From assembly GCA_030737875.1 (NCBI GenBank), contig CM060912.1, positions 461,222,310 through 461,286,309 of the forward strand: a stretch of DNA of 64,000 nucleotides. Direction: 5' to 3'. Of the stretch, positions 47,713 through 59,462 are shown in pieces (within the stretch, counting starts at the first letter, position 1; the number at the start of each line of letters is the position of its first letter). This DNA is from Allium sativum (lineage: Eukaryota > Streptophyta > Magnoliopsida > Asparagales > Amaryllidaceae). The notes beneath the pieces were generated by a model, which saw nothing but the letters and a program-made list of their open reading frames with translations, was not told the DNA's origin and searched no databases. The position numbers and the translations under genes were made by a program.

Positions 47713-48781
47713 CCAGTAGTAGATTCAAACCCTATAGGAGGTTCACCTTATTTTTCTATAACGTGTAAGGGTTTGAGACTTTCTATATTAGGCGTCAAGT
47801 TAGATTATGATGCCTATGTACTGGGGTTTCTAGGGTATGGTATTACTCTAGAGATGGATTTGATTGTCATGTATGGTGCCATTCTTGACTATAAGAAGAG
47901 GGTAGCAAGATTGATGACTGTTTACGGTAGGACCCTCGAGATATCTTGTAGCCCGCTAGGGTCAGTCTTGTTGAGCTTCTTAGAGTCCCTAGATACTACT
48001 ATCGATGATCTTGGCTTGGTACTCATGGTGAGAGATTTTTCGGATATATTTGAGGATGTGAGGGGAATACCTCTAAAAAGAGATATCGACATCTGGATTT
48101 ATTTGACAGAGAATGCTAAGTCTGTTGCACTGCTTGTGCGTCATATAGCTCTGAGGGAATGGAAGGAGCTGGGTAAGCAGGCGGGTGATATGTTAGAGAA
48201 AGGCTTTATTAGATGGAGTATAACTAAGTGGGGAGCACCAGCCGTTTTTGCTACTAAGCTAGATGGCTCTCTCCATCTATGTATGGATTATAGAGAATTA
48301 AAAAAGCTCACAAAGAAGAACTGACACCCACTCCCTCGGATAGACGATTTATTTGAACAGTTGGTGGGTGCATCCATTCTCTCTTATTTAGATTTGGCGA
48401 CTTGGTTTCATTGGCTTTGAGTTACAGATGATAGTGTGGATAAGACTGCTTTTAGTACTCTAGATGGGTTTTTCAAGTGGCTGGTTATGCCCTTTGGGCT
48501 TACTAATGCACCGACATATTTTGTTGAATTGAAGTGTCAGGTGTTTAGGGAGTTCCTAAATAAGTTTGTGAGAGTGTTTGTGGATGACTTCTTAGTATTC
48601 TCAAGAGATGAGGATGAACAAGCATTGCATTTAGGAGATTTTCTTCGTAATCTTCGTTCCCATTAGTTGAAGGCAAAATTCTCAAAGTGCCACTTTTGGC
48701 ATAAGGAGGTGAAATTCTTGGGGAATGTAGTTTCGGGAGATGGTATAGCGGTGGATCCCGCTAAAGTAGTGGTTGTGCAAA
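47713..48781 (+). pseudogene. Element D: protease-RT fragment (left part)
   Basis: Old gypsy pol, similar in order to B/C pol but clearly diverged. Protease C-terminal part SNPIGGSPYFS and [55 protein letters not shown], then a stop, [26 protein letters not shown] and FVDDFLVFS (active site with Phe after DD). More stops after FHWL and SH. No LTR, gag or PBS of D is visible. It breaks off in the RT thumb at AKVVVVQ, where E is inserted. Confidence 0.85.
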
Positions 48782-51296
48782 TGTGACGGCCCGCCCCGCA
48801 CCAGCCGGCATTTCCCACGAAAGTGCGCTGTGCCAATGTCCAACTAGCACGGGACGGTCGCCAAAGAAAGAAAAGGAAGTTTGAACTAACAAGGAACCTG
48901 TAGAATATCTCACAGCGCATGGAATAAAATACAATAATAACATACTTTGACATAAACTGGTGAGACAGTGCATAAGCTGAAAATTAAACATCATAGCAGT
49001 GGAAAATCCAATTACAGCTTATGTCCCACATCATCATTATTACAACATTAAAACTGTCTCTAAAGCAAAAGAAAGGAAAGGTACACTACTAATGCCCAAG
49101 TAGTGATCAGCAGCGACACGGGGAGGATATATAGCAAATAGTACGTGTAGGCCTCCTGCTCATCTCCGGACAGCTACTCGTACGCAACCAGCTAACCTGT
49201 CTCTAGTCTGCCCATTTAAGAGCACCCAGAGTAATAAGAAGAGACATAAAACTTTGGGTCAGACAAAAGTCTGGTATGAGCGATATGCATCAAAATAGAA
49301 TAATAACAGGTATACTAAACCATACCTGAACCTGGACCTGCAACCAAAGAGTTAGCACAACATACCGCTCAATACTCTAAGGTGCCACTAACATATGGTG
49401 TAAAGAATACGGGGGTGGGGGTGTGCATGTCATAGTGAAAGCAAACAATCAAACATAGCAACCATCCTCACATCTCTCACTCAGTGCTTAAAGCATACGA
49501 CATCCACTACTTTGATCACCATATTCCTTGCTATGATCACTCTGCCCCATGGAATCATGATGACACCACTGCACTAATCCATAGCCACTAGTCTTTGCTA
49601 TGTCCACTCTGCCCCATGAAGTCATAACAACTCCACTGCACTGGCTCATAGCCATGCTACAATCACTCTGCCCCATGGAGTAATAACTAACTTACTACAA
49701 TGATACGTAGCCTAACATCCGTCTTGGTGGTGAATCAAAGGTATAGACGTCGATAACCCCTTAGCACACGTCCCGCAGCAAAGCCCAACTCATGAAGTTG
49801 ACTCGTTGGTTCTCAACTGGATCTTGAGTACAAACTTCCCACTTAGACTACCTTTGCATCTCGGGTTTGGGTCTTCATCTTGGTTCGGTCTTCATTTGGT
49901 TCGCAACCAATGCCTCACGTTCAAAATTCTGAGTTCGGTTCGTGGTCATCCTCCTCCTTTGGATCGGTTCGAGCCACCTGCATTGGATCGGGTCGTGGTG
50001 CCCAAGCTCCTGGTCATGACATCATGCTCCAGTTCAGTTCGTAGGTGATCCCTACCCCGGATCGGGTCGTGCCTCCCTGATCGGATTAGGTTGAATTCCT
50101 TCGTTTGTTTGGATCGACTCGTGGATTCCCCCTCAAGGCGGTTTGGATCGTAGTATTTCAGGTCATGGCCCAAGCATCGGCTCGTGATTGGTAAGCGCGA
50201 GCGGTTCAGATTGGAGGTGCCATCATTCATGAGCGGATCGGGGTTGGGTAGGGCGATCCGATCCGGTTCTGGCACAGTATCGTGCAACTTTCCAGCGACT
50301 GTTTTACGCCATACGACAGCGTTTCCGACCAATCTAACTTTTCTAATCAATCACACAACATACCATACAGTCATAACAACTTAGAGAATCAAAAATAAAC
50401 ACCAAAACAACAACTTGATAAGTTAAAACGGATCAAACATAGCCAAAATCTCATATTTTCCCCTTAATCATGTTTAGGAAAAACTAATGATAGGATTAGT
50501 AAAAATTAACCAAATTAACCAAACTTTCTAACAGAGGCCTAAAACAATATTTTGAAATTTATTAATATTTTTCTAGATTTTTAACATGCATAAATTCGCT
50601 AATTATCACTAATTACCCTTAATTAACCATAATTAGTGAGGAACTATGCAAATCACTCACCTTAGCCGCGAACAAATTACCAAATCTGAAATGATTCTCT
50701 GTTTGGTGTTGTTCCCAAGGCTGTACAGCAGTTCTACCTTGATTCTTGTGCTAATCCGCTTTGATTTGATTTAGATTTGGCTTAATTAGCGATTAAAAGG
50801 TGATTTGGGGTGTTTTAGCAAGTGGAGGCCATGGCTAAACTTGAAGGAACAAAAAGTGGCTGCTGGAAAATGATAGAAACTGAATTTCCTAACCTTATCA
50901 GCCTTTCCATAACCCTAATCCCGAAATGGGTTATGGGCCCACTCACTAATCACCCAAATTAGGCCCGGTTATGCTGTTTTTCACCATCTGAAACTTGTTT
51001 CAGCCATATCTCCCAAACGGTGAGTCCGTTTGGCTAATGTGACCACTCTACGGAATGGTAAACCATCATCTGGATCTAAAGGAAGTCGTTTCGGGTCAAA
51101 AATCCTTTCCAATCAAAAGTTATGACCGAAACAAGATCAGCTAGGGGCAAAACGCTCATTTAAAAATCGGCAAAAATCATGGACATGGAAAATGACCCCA
51201 ATAGTCATCTCCCAAAGTTACATGACTATACGACTTCGTATGTGAAAGAAATAAATAGTCTACGATCCTTTTATACGTTGAATGCGAGTCGTTACA
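48782..51296 (-). repeat. Element E, 3' LTR (2,515 bp)
   Basis: Includes the ACCCAGAGT stem-loop (49224-49259), triple hairpin module (about 49538-49690), a GGATCGG/GGTCGTG-rich segment (about 49960-50270) and an AATCACTCACCTTAG block near 50650. Where LTR G has a TATA box, this LTR reads GTTATGGAAAGG in element sense, so the promoter may be weak or lost. Confidence 0.9.
49538..49690. repeat. Triple hairpin-module repeat in E LTR
   Basis: Three units starting at about 49538, 49605 and 49664 share CACTCTGCCCCATG followed by a small inverted repeat around GTCAT, then CCACTGCACT and CATAGCCA. The 5' LTR copy is about 56797-56950, and G has a diverged version at about 61100-61290. Confidence 0.75.
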
Positions 51297-51341
51297 TTCT
51301 TCCCCCCCCCCCCCCCCTTAAGAAATTTCGTCCCCGAAATT
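51297..51341 (-). promoter_or_regulatory. Element E stem-loop and polypurine tract
   Basis: Minus strand: AATTTCGGGGACGAAATT (51324-51341), then CTTAA and an unusually long G-run of about 16, then AAGAA abutting the LTR start TGTAACGACTC. Confidence 0.86.
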
Positions 51342-51423
51342 CCTTAACCCAAAACATACAAAGGATCCCGCATGCCTACCCGCCACATACAACAATCAAA
51401 CATGCAAAACAAACAAAACATGC

Positions 51424-51663
51424 CTAGCCTATCCTAGCATGCAGAAAGACTAAATCGAAATTGAAATCTTCCCAGGCGAAGAGTTCTGGATACGTCTTCC
51501 TAATGCTCTCCTCTGTCTCCCAAGTACAGTCATTCTCATTCTCGCCCCACTGAACTTTGACTAGACTCATCGCTTTCCTTCGAAGTTGCTTCGTATCGTT
51601 CCCAACAATACGCATAGGTCCGCGGTTCCCAGTCGCCGTGGGTTCAACCTCGATATCATCCAA
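51424..51663 (-). pseudogene. Element E chromodomain-like tail
   Basis: Reads on in frame after the TAG: DIEVEPTATG, then LVKVQWGENENDCTWETEES and IRKTYPELF, the chromodomain-like fold of chromoviral integrases. It ends in a stop about 130 bp before the PPT. Same position and spacing as in element C. Confidence 0.8.
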
Positions 51664-52868
51664 CTAATCTGGTGAAATAGTCACATCGGGGTCATGCGCG
51701 AATTTCCTTAACTGGGAAACATGAAATACGTTATGAATTCCTGCCATCTTTACTGGTAATTCAACTTTATATGCCAAATTCTCAATTTGCTCAAGAACTG
51801 GGAATGGACCAACAAATCTTGGTGTCAACTTGCCTCTCCTGCCAAATCGTATCACGCTCTTCAACGGAGAAATCTTGACAAACACCAAGTCACCAATGGA
51901 GAACTTTAATTCTCTTCTCCTCTTATCCGCATAACTCTTCTTCCTATCTAGGGCAGCCTTCATTCGTTGTTGGATAACCTAGTCTTAGCTGAAGTTTCTC
52001 TTATCACATCTGGTCCATGCACAAACTTCTCACCTATTTCTAACCAATATGACGGTGAGTTGCACAGTCTTCCATGTAAAGCTTCAAATGGAGCCATACC
52101 GATACTGGATTGATAACTATTATTATATGCAAACTCTACTAGATGCAAATGGTCATCCCATGATCCACCAAAATCCAATACACAAGCTGTCAAGAGGTCT
52201 TCTAATATACGATTCACCCTCTTTGTTTGACCGTCGGTTTGAGGATGATACGCGGTACTGAGATGTAACTCTGATCTTAACACCTCTTGTAAGCTCTTCC
52301 AAAACCCACTAGTAAACAACGGGTCTCGGTCACTCACAATGCTTTTAGGTACTCCATGAAATCTCACTACCCATTTCATATATAGCTCAGCTAACTTAAT
52401 TGTCGTTCTATTCGACTTGACGGGTATAAATCTTGCACTCTTGGTCAGTCGGTCCACAATCACCCAAATACTATCATGGCCCGATCTAGTCCTTGGTAAC
52501 CCATCAATGAGATCCATTGAGACTTGTTCCCATTTCCATTTTGGAATTTCTAATGGTTGCAACAAACCACTAGGCTTCTTTTGCTCAGCTTTAACTAGAT
52601 GGTAATTCATGCATTTGGATATAAACTTCCCAATGTCTCTTTTCATCCCTTCCCAGTAGTAGGTCTGCTTCATGTCTCGATACATCTTGTTACCACCAAG
52701 GTGTATAGTCAGTTTTGAGTGATGACTTTCTCTATGTACTTCATCCCTCGATCCATTGACATTGGGCACAACAAGTCTTCCATTCTTTCTAAGCCATCCA
52801 TCTCGATCAAGCCCATACTTGTTCATCTCTTCGTCGATTCCCATCTCTAACATTGAGATGATTTCCAA
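51664..52868 (-). pseudogene. Element E integrase
   Basis: HHSKLTIHLGG of the zinc finger is present, but the CxxC pair reads KCMNYH, losing one Cys. Core: MDLIDGLP, SDRDPLF and GQTKRVNRILEDLL, with Lys where the catalytic Glu of D,D35E belongs. LVEFAYNNSYQSSIGMAPFE follows. A one-base loss near 51975 shifts frame before MKAALDRKKSYADKRR. The C-terminal GPF/Y part reads FVGPFPVLEQIENLAYKVEL and HNVFHVSQLRKF, ending with a TAG at about 51661. Confidence 0.86.
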
Positions 52869-52886
52869 TAGGTTAGGATTGTCCCT

Positions 52887-53384
52887 CTAGCTGGAACCAA
52901 ACCGCTCAATCAAAGTGGGTCTGATCGTCAAACTTGCTAACATTTCTGGATCCAATTCGCACTTTGGTCTGAAATCATACCCAGTGATGTACTCAAGTTG
53001 CTTCCACTCTAGAAACATAGCCCCTAAACTGGCATGTCTTCTACTCAGCGCATCAGCTACCACATTGCCCTTTCCTGGTGTGTATGCAATGTCGAAATCA
53101 TAGGAAGCCAAGAATTCTAACCATCTATGCTGTTGGAGATGTAGATCCTTCTGAGAGAAGAGATACTTTAATGATTTATGACCGGTAAACAACTCGAATC
53201 TTTCTCCCAAGAGATAATGTCTCCACATCTTCAATGCGAACACGATCGCTGATAATTCCAAATCATGGGTGGGGTATCTTCTCTCGTGCGGTTTCAATTG
53301 TCGACTTGCATAAGCTACAACCCTACCTCCTTGCATCAGTACAGCACCTAGTCCACTACCACAGGCGTCCGTGTATACCGTCAT
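52887..53384 (-). pseudogene. Element E RNase H
   Basis: The first catalytic Asp is present in [11 protein letters not shown] and the Glu in [13 protein letters not shown]. The third site reads [12 protein letters not shown], with Gly in place of the catalytic Asp of TDHKS, so the enzyme should be inactive. [20 protein letters not shown] follows, the usual end of the domain and start of the tether. It stops at a TAG after ERFGSS (about 52885). Confidence 0.85.
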
Positions 53385-53388
53385 CTCT

Positions 53389-53643
53389 TCATTCCCCCTT
53401 AGGAATGACTAACACTGGTGCACATGTCAACTTGTCCTTTAGACTCTTGAATGCATTCTCGCAGTTTTCGTCCCAGACGAAAGCTTGATTCTTCTTGGTC
53501 AACTGAGTCAACGGTGCCGCTATCTTGGAGAAGTTTCGGATAAACTTACGGTAATATCCAACTAATCCCAAGAAACTTCTTATGTCTGTTGCATTCTTGG
53601 GCGTAGACCAATCTTGTACCGTAGCCACCTTCATAGGATCCAT
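53389..53643 (-). pseudogene. Element E RT thumb and RNase H connection
   Basis: Continues RT beyond the stop: DPMKVATVQDWSTPKNATDI, FLGLVGYYRKFIRNFSK, APLTQLTKKNQAF and [12 protein letters not shown]. It ends at a TGA created by one extra base in a G-run (C-run at about 53394-53398 on the plus strand). RNase H follows in the next frame without a gap. Confidence 0.85.
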
Positions 53644-53655
53644 GACAATACCATT

Positions 53656-55200
53656 CTATGAAATGACATGGCCCAAGAATCTCACTTCCCTCCTCCAGAA
53701 GTGACACTTAGAAAACTTTGCTTTCAATTTGTGTTTTCTTAACACCTCCATCACTATCGTCGAGTGTTCCTTGTGTTCTTCCTCTGTCCTCGAATAAACA
53801 AAGATATCGTCCACGAACACAAGAACAAACTTATTCAACTGATCCCTGAATACCCTATTCATAAGATCCACAAAATATGCTGGTGCATTGGTCAACCCGA
53901 ATGGCATGACCAACCACTCATAAAATCCAGACGGCGTCCGAAAGGTCGTTTTAGCTATACTCTCAGCTTCCACTCTAAGCTGATGGAAACCTGTCGCGAG
54001 ATCCAACAGGGAGAACACTCTTGTGCCACTTAACTGATCAAACAAATCATCTATCCGTGGTAGAGGATACTTATTCTTCCTCGTCACCTTATTCAATTCG
54101 CGGTAGTCCAAACACAAACGAAGGGAACCATCTGCCTTGGTAGCAAACACAACTGGTGCTCCCCACTCAGAAATACTTCTTTTGATAAATCCCTTCTTCA
54201 AAAGATCGCTTACTTGCACCCCGAGCTCTCGCTGCTCCCTTGGCGCCATACGACGAAGTGGCATCACTATAGGTATGGCATCTTTCACTAAGTCAATACG
54301 AAACTCAATCTCTCGGTGTGGTGGAAGTCCGGTCACTTCCTCGAAGACGTCTGGATATTGGCCAGCCACGGGCACATATGACAACTCATCATGCGGGATG
54401 TCGAGGGAATTTAGAAAATTAGCCATTACCCCGTCACTAGGTAGACCACCAAACACTACCCTCCGGCCATCATCCGCTCTAACTGTCACCCAAAAGCCAT
54501 CACAGTCTACCACCACCCCGTATCTTTGGAGCCAATCGACTCCCAAAATAATGCCAAACCCAGTAAAGCCCAAAACAAAGCAATCACAAACAAACATGCA
54601 TCCATGACTCGATAAAATCAAATTTCGACAAATCATGCTAAGGCTAGTCGAACCACCAATCGGGTTTGTCACTACTAAAGGTATATCGACAATCTCGGGT
54701 TCCAATCCCAACCTATCTACCAGGTCACTTGATATGAAGGAACTGGAAGCTCCGATATCAAACAATACTCTAACTGGAACATCATAAATGGAAAGCATAC
54801 CTTGGATAACGACATTCTTTCCTTTCTCCGCCGTAGTTGGGGCATTCGACAAATAAGGAATAGCATTGATAGCATATGCTTTCACAATCTGCTTTTCTTT
54901 AGGGGGTTGCGGACACTTATCCTTGTGATGTCCCACTTGTCCATAGTTGAAGCACTTCCTATCCGCTGGCTTGGCCCGACACTCTTTGGCATAGTGGCCC
55001 TTCTTACCACAGCTGAAGCACTCAACATCTTTCTTATTCTTTTTCTTCTGGCCATCCTTGGTCTGATTCTGCTTTCTCTTATTCTGAGAACCATTCTTGC
55101 CTCCACCGCATGCTTGCGGCTTTGGCTCCTCTGCAGATGCAACCTCAGTCTTCGACTTATGGTAAAGACTCTCTGACCTCAATGTTTTTCCCACAAACAT
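53656..55200 (-). pseudogene. Element E zinc knuckles, protease and reverse transcriptase
   Basis: 514 codons open. Knuckle 1 [14 protein letters not shown] (residues 61-74) is intact. Knuckle 2 [14 protein letters not shown] (83-96) has Tyr for the second Cys. The protease motif is FDIGASSSF (147-155), with Ile where Thr or Ser normally follows the catalytic Asp, so it is probably dead. [15 protein letters not shown] (364-376), [12 protein letters not shown] (399-410), [12 protein letters not shown] (432-443), FVDD (462-465). The frame ends at a TAG after RFLGHVIS, inside the RT thumb. Confidence 0.88.
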
Positions 55201-55842
55201 TCAAACGTCTCATCGATGTGGTTAATAAGCCTTTCCCCCATGTACTGATCTAAGCCTATTATGAACTTCTCGTTCTTCTTCTCGGGAGTGTCGATAAGAG
55301 ATAATCCATACTTTGATAAAGTATCGAACTCAGCAATATACTCCGAGACAGCTCTACCATTCTGCTTTAGCTCCAAGAACTTCCTAAATAACTCTGACTT
55401 CTGAGCAGCTGGGATAAATTTTTCACCGAATCGGGCCTTAAACTGATCCCATGTAACTTGGTCCTCTGGAGTAGTTGCCTTAATAGCATTCCACCAATTC
55501 ATCGCCCGTCCTTGTAGCTGATGGGACGCTAGCTTTCTCTTCATCGCATCCTCGATATCTAAGTCTTCGAAAATACGCTCACAGCTATCCAACTAATCCT
55601 GAACATCCATGGCCAATTCCTTTCCGTGGAACGGCTTTCCACCAAGACTGGTGTAATCCTTGCAGCTTGGCGAAATCGGCCCTAGGCGCCTGCACCGCTG
55701 CACCACCACCATTTACAGCATTGGGAACTGCTTCTAGCACATTTCTAAGCATCTCCCTCATGAAGTCAGTAAACATAGCCCTCATGTCAGAAGCATTCCC
55801 GTTGTTGGCTCCTCTACCAGCACCCCTCGTATATCGGCTCAT
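55179..55842 (-). pseudogene. Element E gag
   Basis: Start ATG at 55842, MSRYTRGAGRGANN; FTDFMREMLRNVLEA and a Gly/Ala stretch follow. A frameshift near 55685 (around AKLQ) leaves the GGKPFHG-type motif in another frame, and a TAG follows near 55594 where the family has Trp. The second frame (55592-55179) has the gag core: CERIFEDLDIED, AMNWWNA, WDQFKARFGEKFIP and LKQNGRAVSEYI. The C-terminal part shifts again near 55197 into the frame with the knuckles. It corresponds to the capsid protein of gypsy elements. Confidence 0.83.
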
Positions 55843-56028
55843 CGTTCAATCTGTAAAGAGAAACGATTAACCATCCTCTTTGCGGTGTCAGTGCAGTGCG
55901 ACTTCATCCTTAACTATACTAGTAGTATATATATAGCTTTTGAAAATCAAAATAATCATAATTACGTGCTCTCATATACATATTATCTCTCCCTGGTGTC
56001 TGTCCCTAGGTTAACTACGCAACCTAGA

Positions 56029-56040
56029 GCTCTGATACCA
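56029..56040 (-). promoter_or_regulatory. Element E primer-binding site
   Basis: TGGTATCAGAGC on the minus strand, two bases inside the 5' LTR. Confidence 0.9.
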
Positions 56041-56042
56041 AA

Positions 56043-58541
56043 TGTGACGGCCCACCCCGCACCAGCCGACATTTCCCATGAAAGTGCACTGTGCCAATGT
56101 CCAACTAGCACGGGACGGTCGCCAAAGAAAGAAAAGGGAGTTTGAACTAACAAGGAACCTATAGAATATCTCACAGCGCATGGAATAAAATATAATAATA
56201 ACATACTTTGACATAAACATGTGAGACAATGCATAAGCTAAAAATTAAACATCATAGCAGCAGAAAATCCAATTACAGCTTATGTCCTACATCATCATTA
56301 TTACAACTTTAAAACTGTCCCTAAAGCAAAAGATAGGAAAGGTACACTACTAATGCCCAAGTAGTGACCAGCAGCGACACAGGGAGGATATATAGCAAAT
56401 AGTACGTGTAAGCCTCCTGCTCGTCTCCGGAAAGCTACTCGTACGCAACCAGCTAACCTATCTCTAGTCTGCCCATTTAAGAGCACCCAGAGTAATAAGA
56501 AGAGACATAAAACTCTGGGTCAAACAAAAGTCTGGTATGAGAGATAAGCATCAAAACAGAACAATAACAGATATATTAAACCATACCTGAACCTGGACCT
56601 GCAACCAAAGAGTTAGCACAACATACCGCTCAATACTCTAAGGTGACACTAACATATGGTGTAAAGAATACGGGGGTGGGGGTGTGCATGTCATAGTGAA
56701 AGCAAACAATCAAACATAACAACCATCCTCACATATCTCACTCAGTGCTTAAAGCATACGACGTCCACCACTTTGATCACCCTATTCCTTGTTATGATCA
56801 CTCTGCCCCATGGAGTCATGATGACACCACTGCACTGATCCATAGCCACTAGTCTTTGCTATGTCCACTCTGACCCATGAAGTCATAACAACTCCACTGC
56901 ACTGGCTCATAGCCATGCTATGATCACTCTGCCCCATGGAGTAATAACTATCCCACTACAATGATACGTAGCCTAACATCCGTCTTGGTGGTGAATCAAA
57001 GCTATAGACGTCGATAACCCCTTAGCACACATCCCGCAGCAAAGCCCAACTCATGAAGTTGACTCGTTGGTTCTCAACTGGATCCTGAGTACAAACTTCC
57101 CACTTGGACTACCTTTGCATCTCGGGTTTGGGTCTTCATCTTGGTTCGGTCTTCATTTGGTTCGCATCCCATGCCTCGCGTTCAAACTTCTGAGTTCGGT
57201 TCGTGGTCATCATCCTCCTTCGGATCGGTTCGAGCCACCTACATCGGATCGGGTCGTGGTGCCCAAGCTCCTGGTCGTGACATCATGCTCCAGTTCAGTT
57301 CGTAGGTAATCCCTGCCCCGGGTCGGGTCGTGCCTCCCTGATCGGATTAGGTTGAATTCCTTCATTTGTTCGGATCAACTCGTGGATTCCCGCTCAAGGC
57401 GGTTCAGATCGGAGGACTTCAGGTCGTGGCCCAAGCATAAGTTAGTGATTGGTAAGCGCGAGCGGTTCGGATCGGAGGTGCCATCATTCATGAGCGGATC
57501 GGGGTCGGGTAGGGTGATCCTATCCGGTTCCGGCACAGTATCCTGCAACTTTCCAACGACTATTTTACTCCATACGACGGCATTTTCGACCAACCTAACT
57601 TTTCTAATCAATAACACAACATACCATACAGTCATAGCAACTTAGAGAATAAAAAATAAACACCTAAACAACAACTTGATAAGTTAAAACGGATCAAACA
57701 TAGCCAAAATCTCATATTTTTGGCAAATTAACCAATGATAGGATTAGTAAGACTTAACCAAATTAACCAAACTTTCTAACAGAGGCCTAAAACAATATTT
57801 CAAAATTTATCAATATTTTTCCAGATTTTTAACATGTATAAATTCGCTAATTATCACTAATTACCCTTAATTAACCATAATTAGTGAGGAACTATGTAAA
57901 TCACTCACCTTAGCCACGAACAAATTACCAAATCTGAAATGATTCTCTATTTGGCGTTGTTCCCAAGGCTATACAGCAGTTCTTCCTTGATTCTTGTGCT
58001 AATCCGCTTTGATTTGTTGTAGATTTGACTTCATTAGCAATTAGAAGGTGATTTGGGGTGTTTTAGCAAGTGGGGGCCATGGCTAAACTTGAAGGAACAA
58101 AAAGTGGCAGCTGGAAAATGATAGAAACTGAATTTCCTAACCCTATCAGCCTTCCCATAACCCTAATCCCGAAATGGGTTATGGGCCCACTTATTAATCA
58201 CCAAAATTAGGCCCGGATAAGCTATTTTTCACCATCTGAAACTTGTTTCGGCCATATCTCCCAAACGGTGAGTCTGTTTGGCTAATGTGACCCCTCTATT
58301 GAAAGGTAAACCATCATCCGGATCTATTGGAAGTGGTTTCAGGTCAAAACTCCTTTCCAATCAAAAGTTATGGCCGAAACAAGATCAGCTAGGGGCAAAA
58401 CGGTCATTTAAAAATCGGCAAAAATCATGAACATGGGAAATGACCCCAATAGTCATCTCCCAAAGTTACATGACCATATGACTTCGTATGTGAAAGAAAT
58501 AAATATTCTATGATCTTTCGAGTAGAATGCGGGTCGTTACA
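56043..58541 (-). repeat. Element E, 5' LTR (2,499 bp)
   Basis: Pairs with 48782-51296 throughout. Stem-loop at 56485-56520, triple module at about 56797-56950. The TATA-equivalent position reads GTTATGGGAAGG. Confidence 0.9.
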
Positions 58542-59034
58542 GCAAGACTGGAAGTCCCCAAGAACATGACTAAGGTGAAGAGCTTTTTAGGTTTGTCGGG
58601 GTTCTATCAAAAATTTATTAAGGACTTTGCACGGATTTTAGCTCTGCTTACCCGCCTTGCTAAGAAGAAATTGGTGTTCTCATGGAAGGAGTATTGTAAG
58701 GATTCCTTTATGAGAATGAAGAAGGAACGTACAACCGCTCTAGTGTTGACTCCCCCAGACAGATATAAGATCTTTACAGTGTATACAAATGCTTGTGGTA
58801 CAGGTTGGGCGCAGTCCTAATGCAGGAGGGTAGGTTTGTTTGTTAAAGGAGCAGACACCCAAGGGTGTGTGAGAAAAATTATCCTACCAATGATTTAGAG
58901 ATAGCAGCTATTGTTTTCTCCCTTAAGCCTTGAAGGCATTACTTGTTGGGTAAAATATTTCTGTTGTACACCGATCATAAGTCACTCAAGTATTTATTTT
59001 CATAAAAGGATCTTAACTTGAGGCATCCGATCAT
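58542..59034 (+). pseudogene. Element D: RT-RNase H fragment (right part)
   Basis: Continues D after E: RLEVPKNMTKVKSFLGLSGF, FIKDFAR, LTRLAKKKLVFSW, then the RNase H start FTVYTNACGTG, where the first catalytic Asp is Asn. A frameshift follows near 58805, and traces of HDLEIAAIVF-, [13 protein letters not shown] and KDLNLRH-like text follow with stops. Homology ends at about 59034. The two halves join across E's target duplication. Confidence 0.83.
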
Positions 59035-59462
59035 AAGACTACATACGTATTATACTACATGAACGAATGAACAAAAAAGAAACCTAACTTTTAATGATTC
59101 TTTACGATAGGGGGCTTATGGATTGGACAATTGGGGTAATGGAGACAAAATTACCCATTTTGCTTGATTATGTTTCCTTCTCGATCGAAAGAACTCCCCG
59201 AACGCATACGACTTGATTATCCTCCTCCATGTCTTCTTGTTGCGCTTCTTCTGGTTCTTCCTCTTCCATCATTTCTTCCTCTTCCTCTTCTTTCTCGTTT
59301 TCTTCTTCTTTCATCGCTGGATTATCATCTTCGATGATGATCGGATTCGCTTGGTTATCCGTTCCAAACTTATGGAGACTGTGCATCATCTTGTTTAATT
59401 TGCTCTTGATCCATCCGTATTTGCAGTACTTGAATCTCAGTCAGCATTTGGTGAACATACTC
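59035..59462. other. Non-retroviral-like spacer with an acidic open frame
   Basis: Between the end of D homology and LTR G. The minus-strand frame 59168-59389 encodes a Glu-rich tail (EEENEKEEEEEEMMEEEEPE). Just upstream a different frame has coiled-coil-like text (MLTEIQVLQIRMDQEQIKQ) ending in a stop. This could be the decayed end of some transposon ORF; I cannot assign a family. Confidence 0.4.

Larger units (their letters stand above)
48782..58541 (-). mobile_element. Element E: near-full-length defective gypsy element inserted in D
   Basis: A 9,760-bp minus-strand element. Target duplication GCAAA (48777-48781) versus GCAAG (58542-58546), one change. Plus-strand LTR ends are TGTGACGGCCC and GGGTCGTTACA. 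PBS and PPT are present. The interior (51297-56042) has gag, protease, RT, RNase H, integrase and chromodomain-like tail in order, broken by about four shifts and four stops. The LTRs differ mostly by CpG transitions (four in the first 54 bp), so it is older than A. Confidence 0.92.

Noticed and set aside
54137..54607. 156-residue plus-strand frame inside E
   Set aside because: Antisense shadow of the protease-RT reading, which has clear domain motifs on the minus strand.
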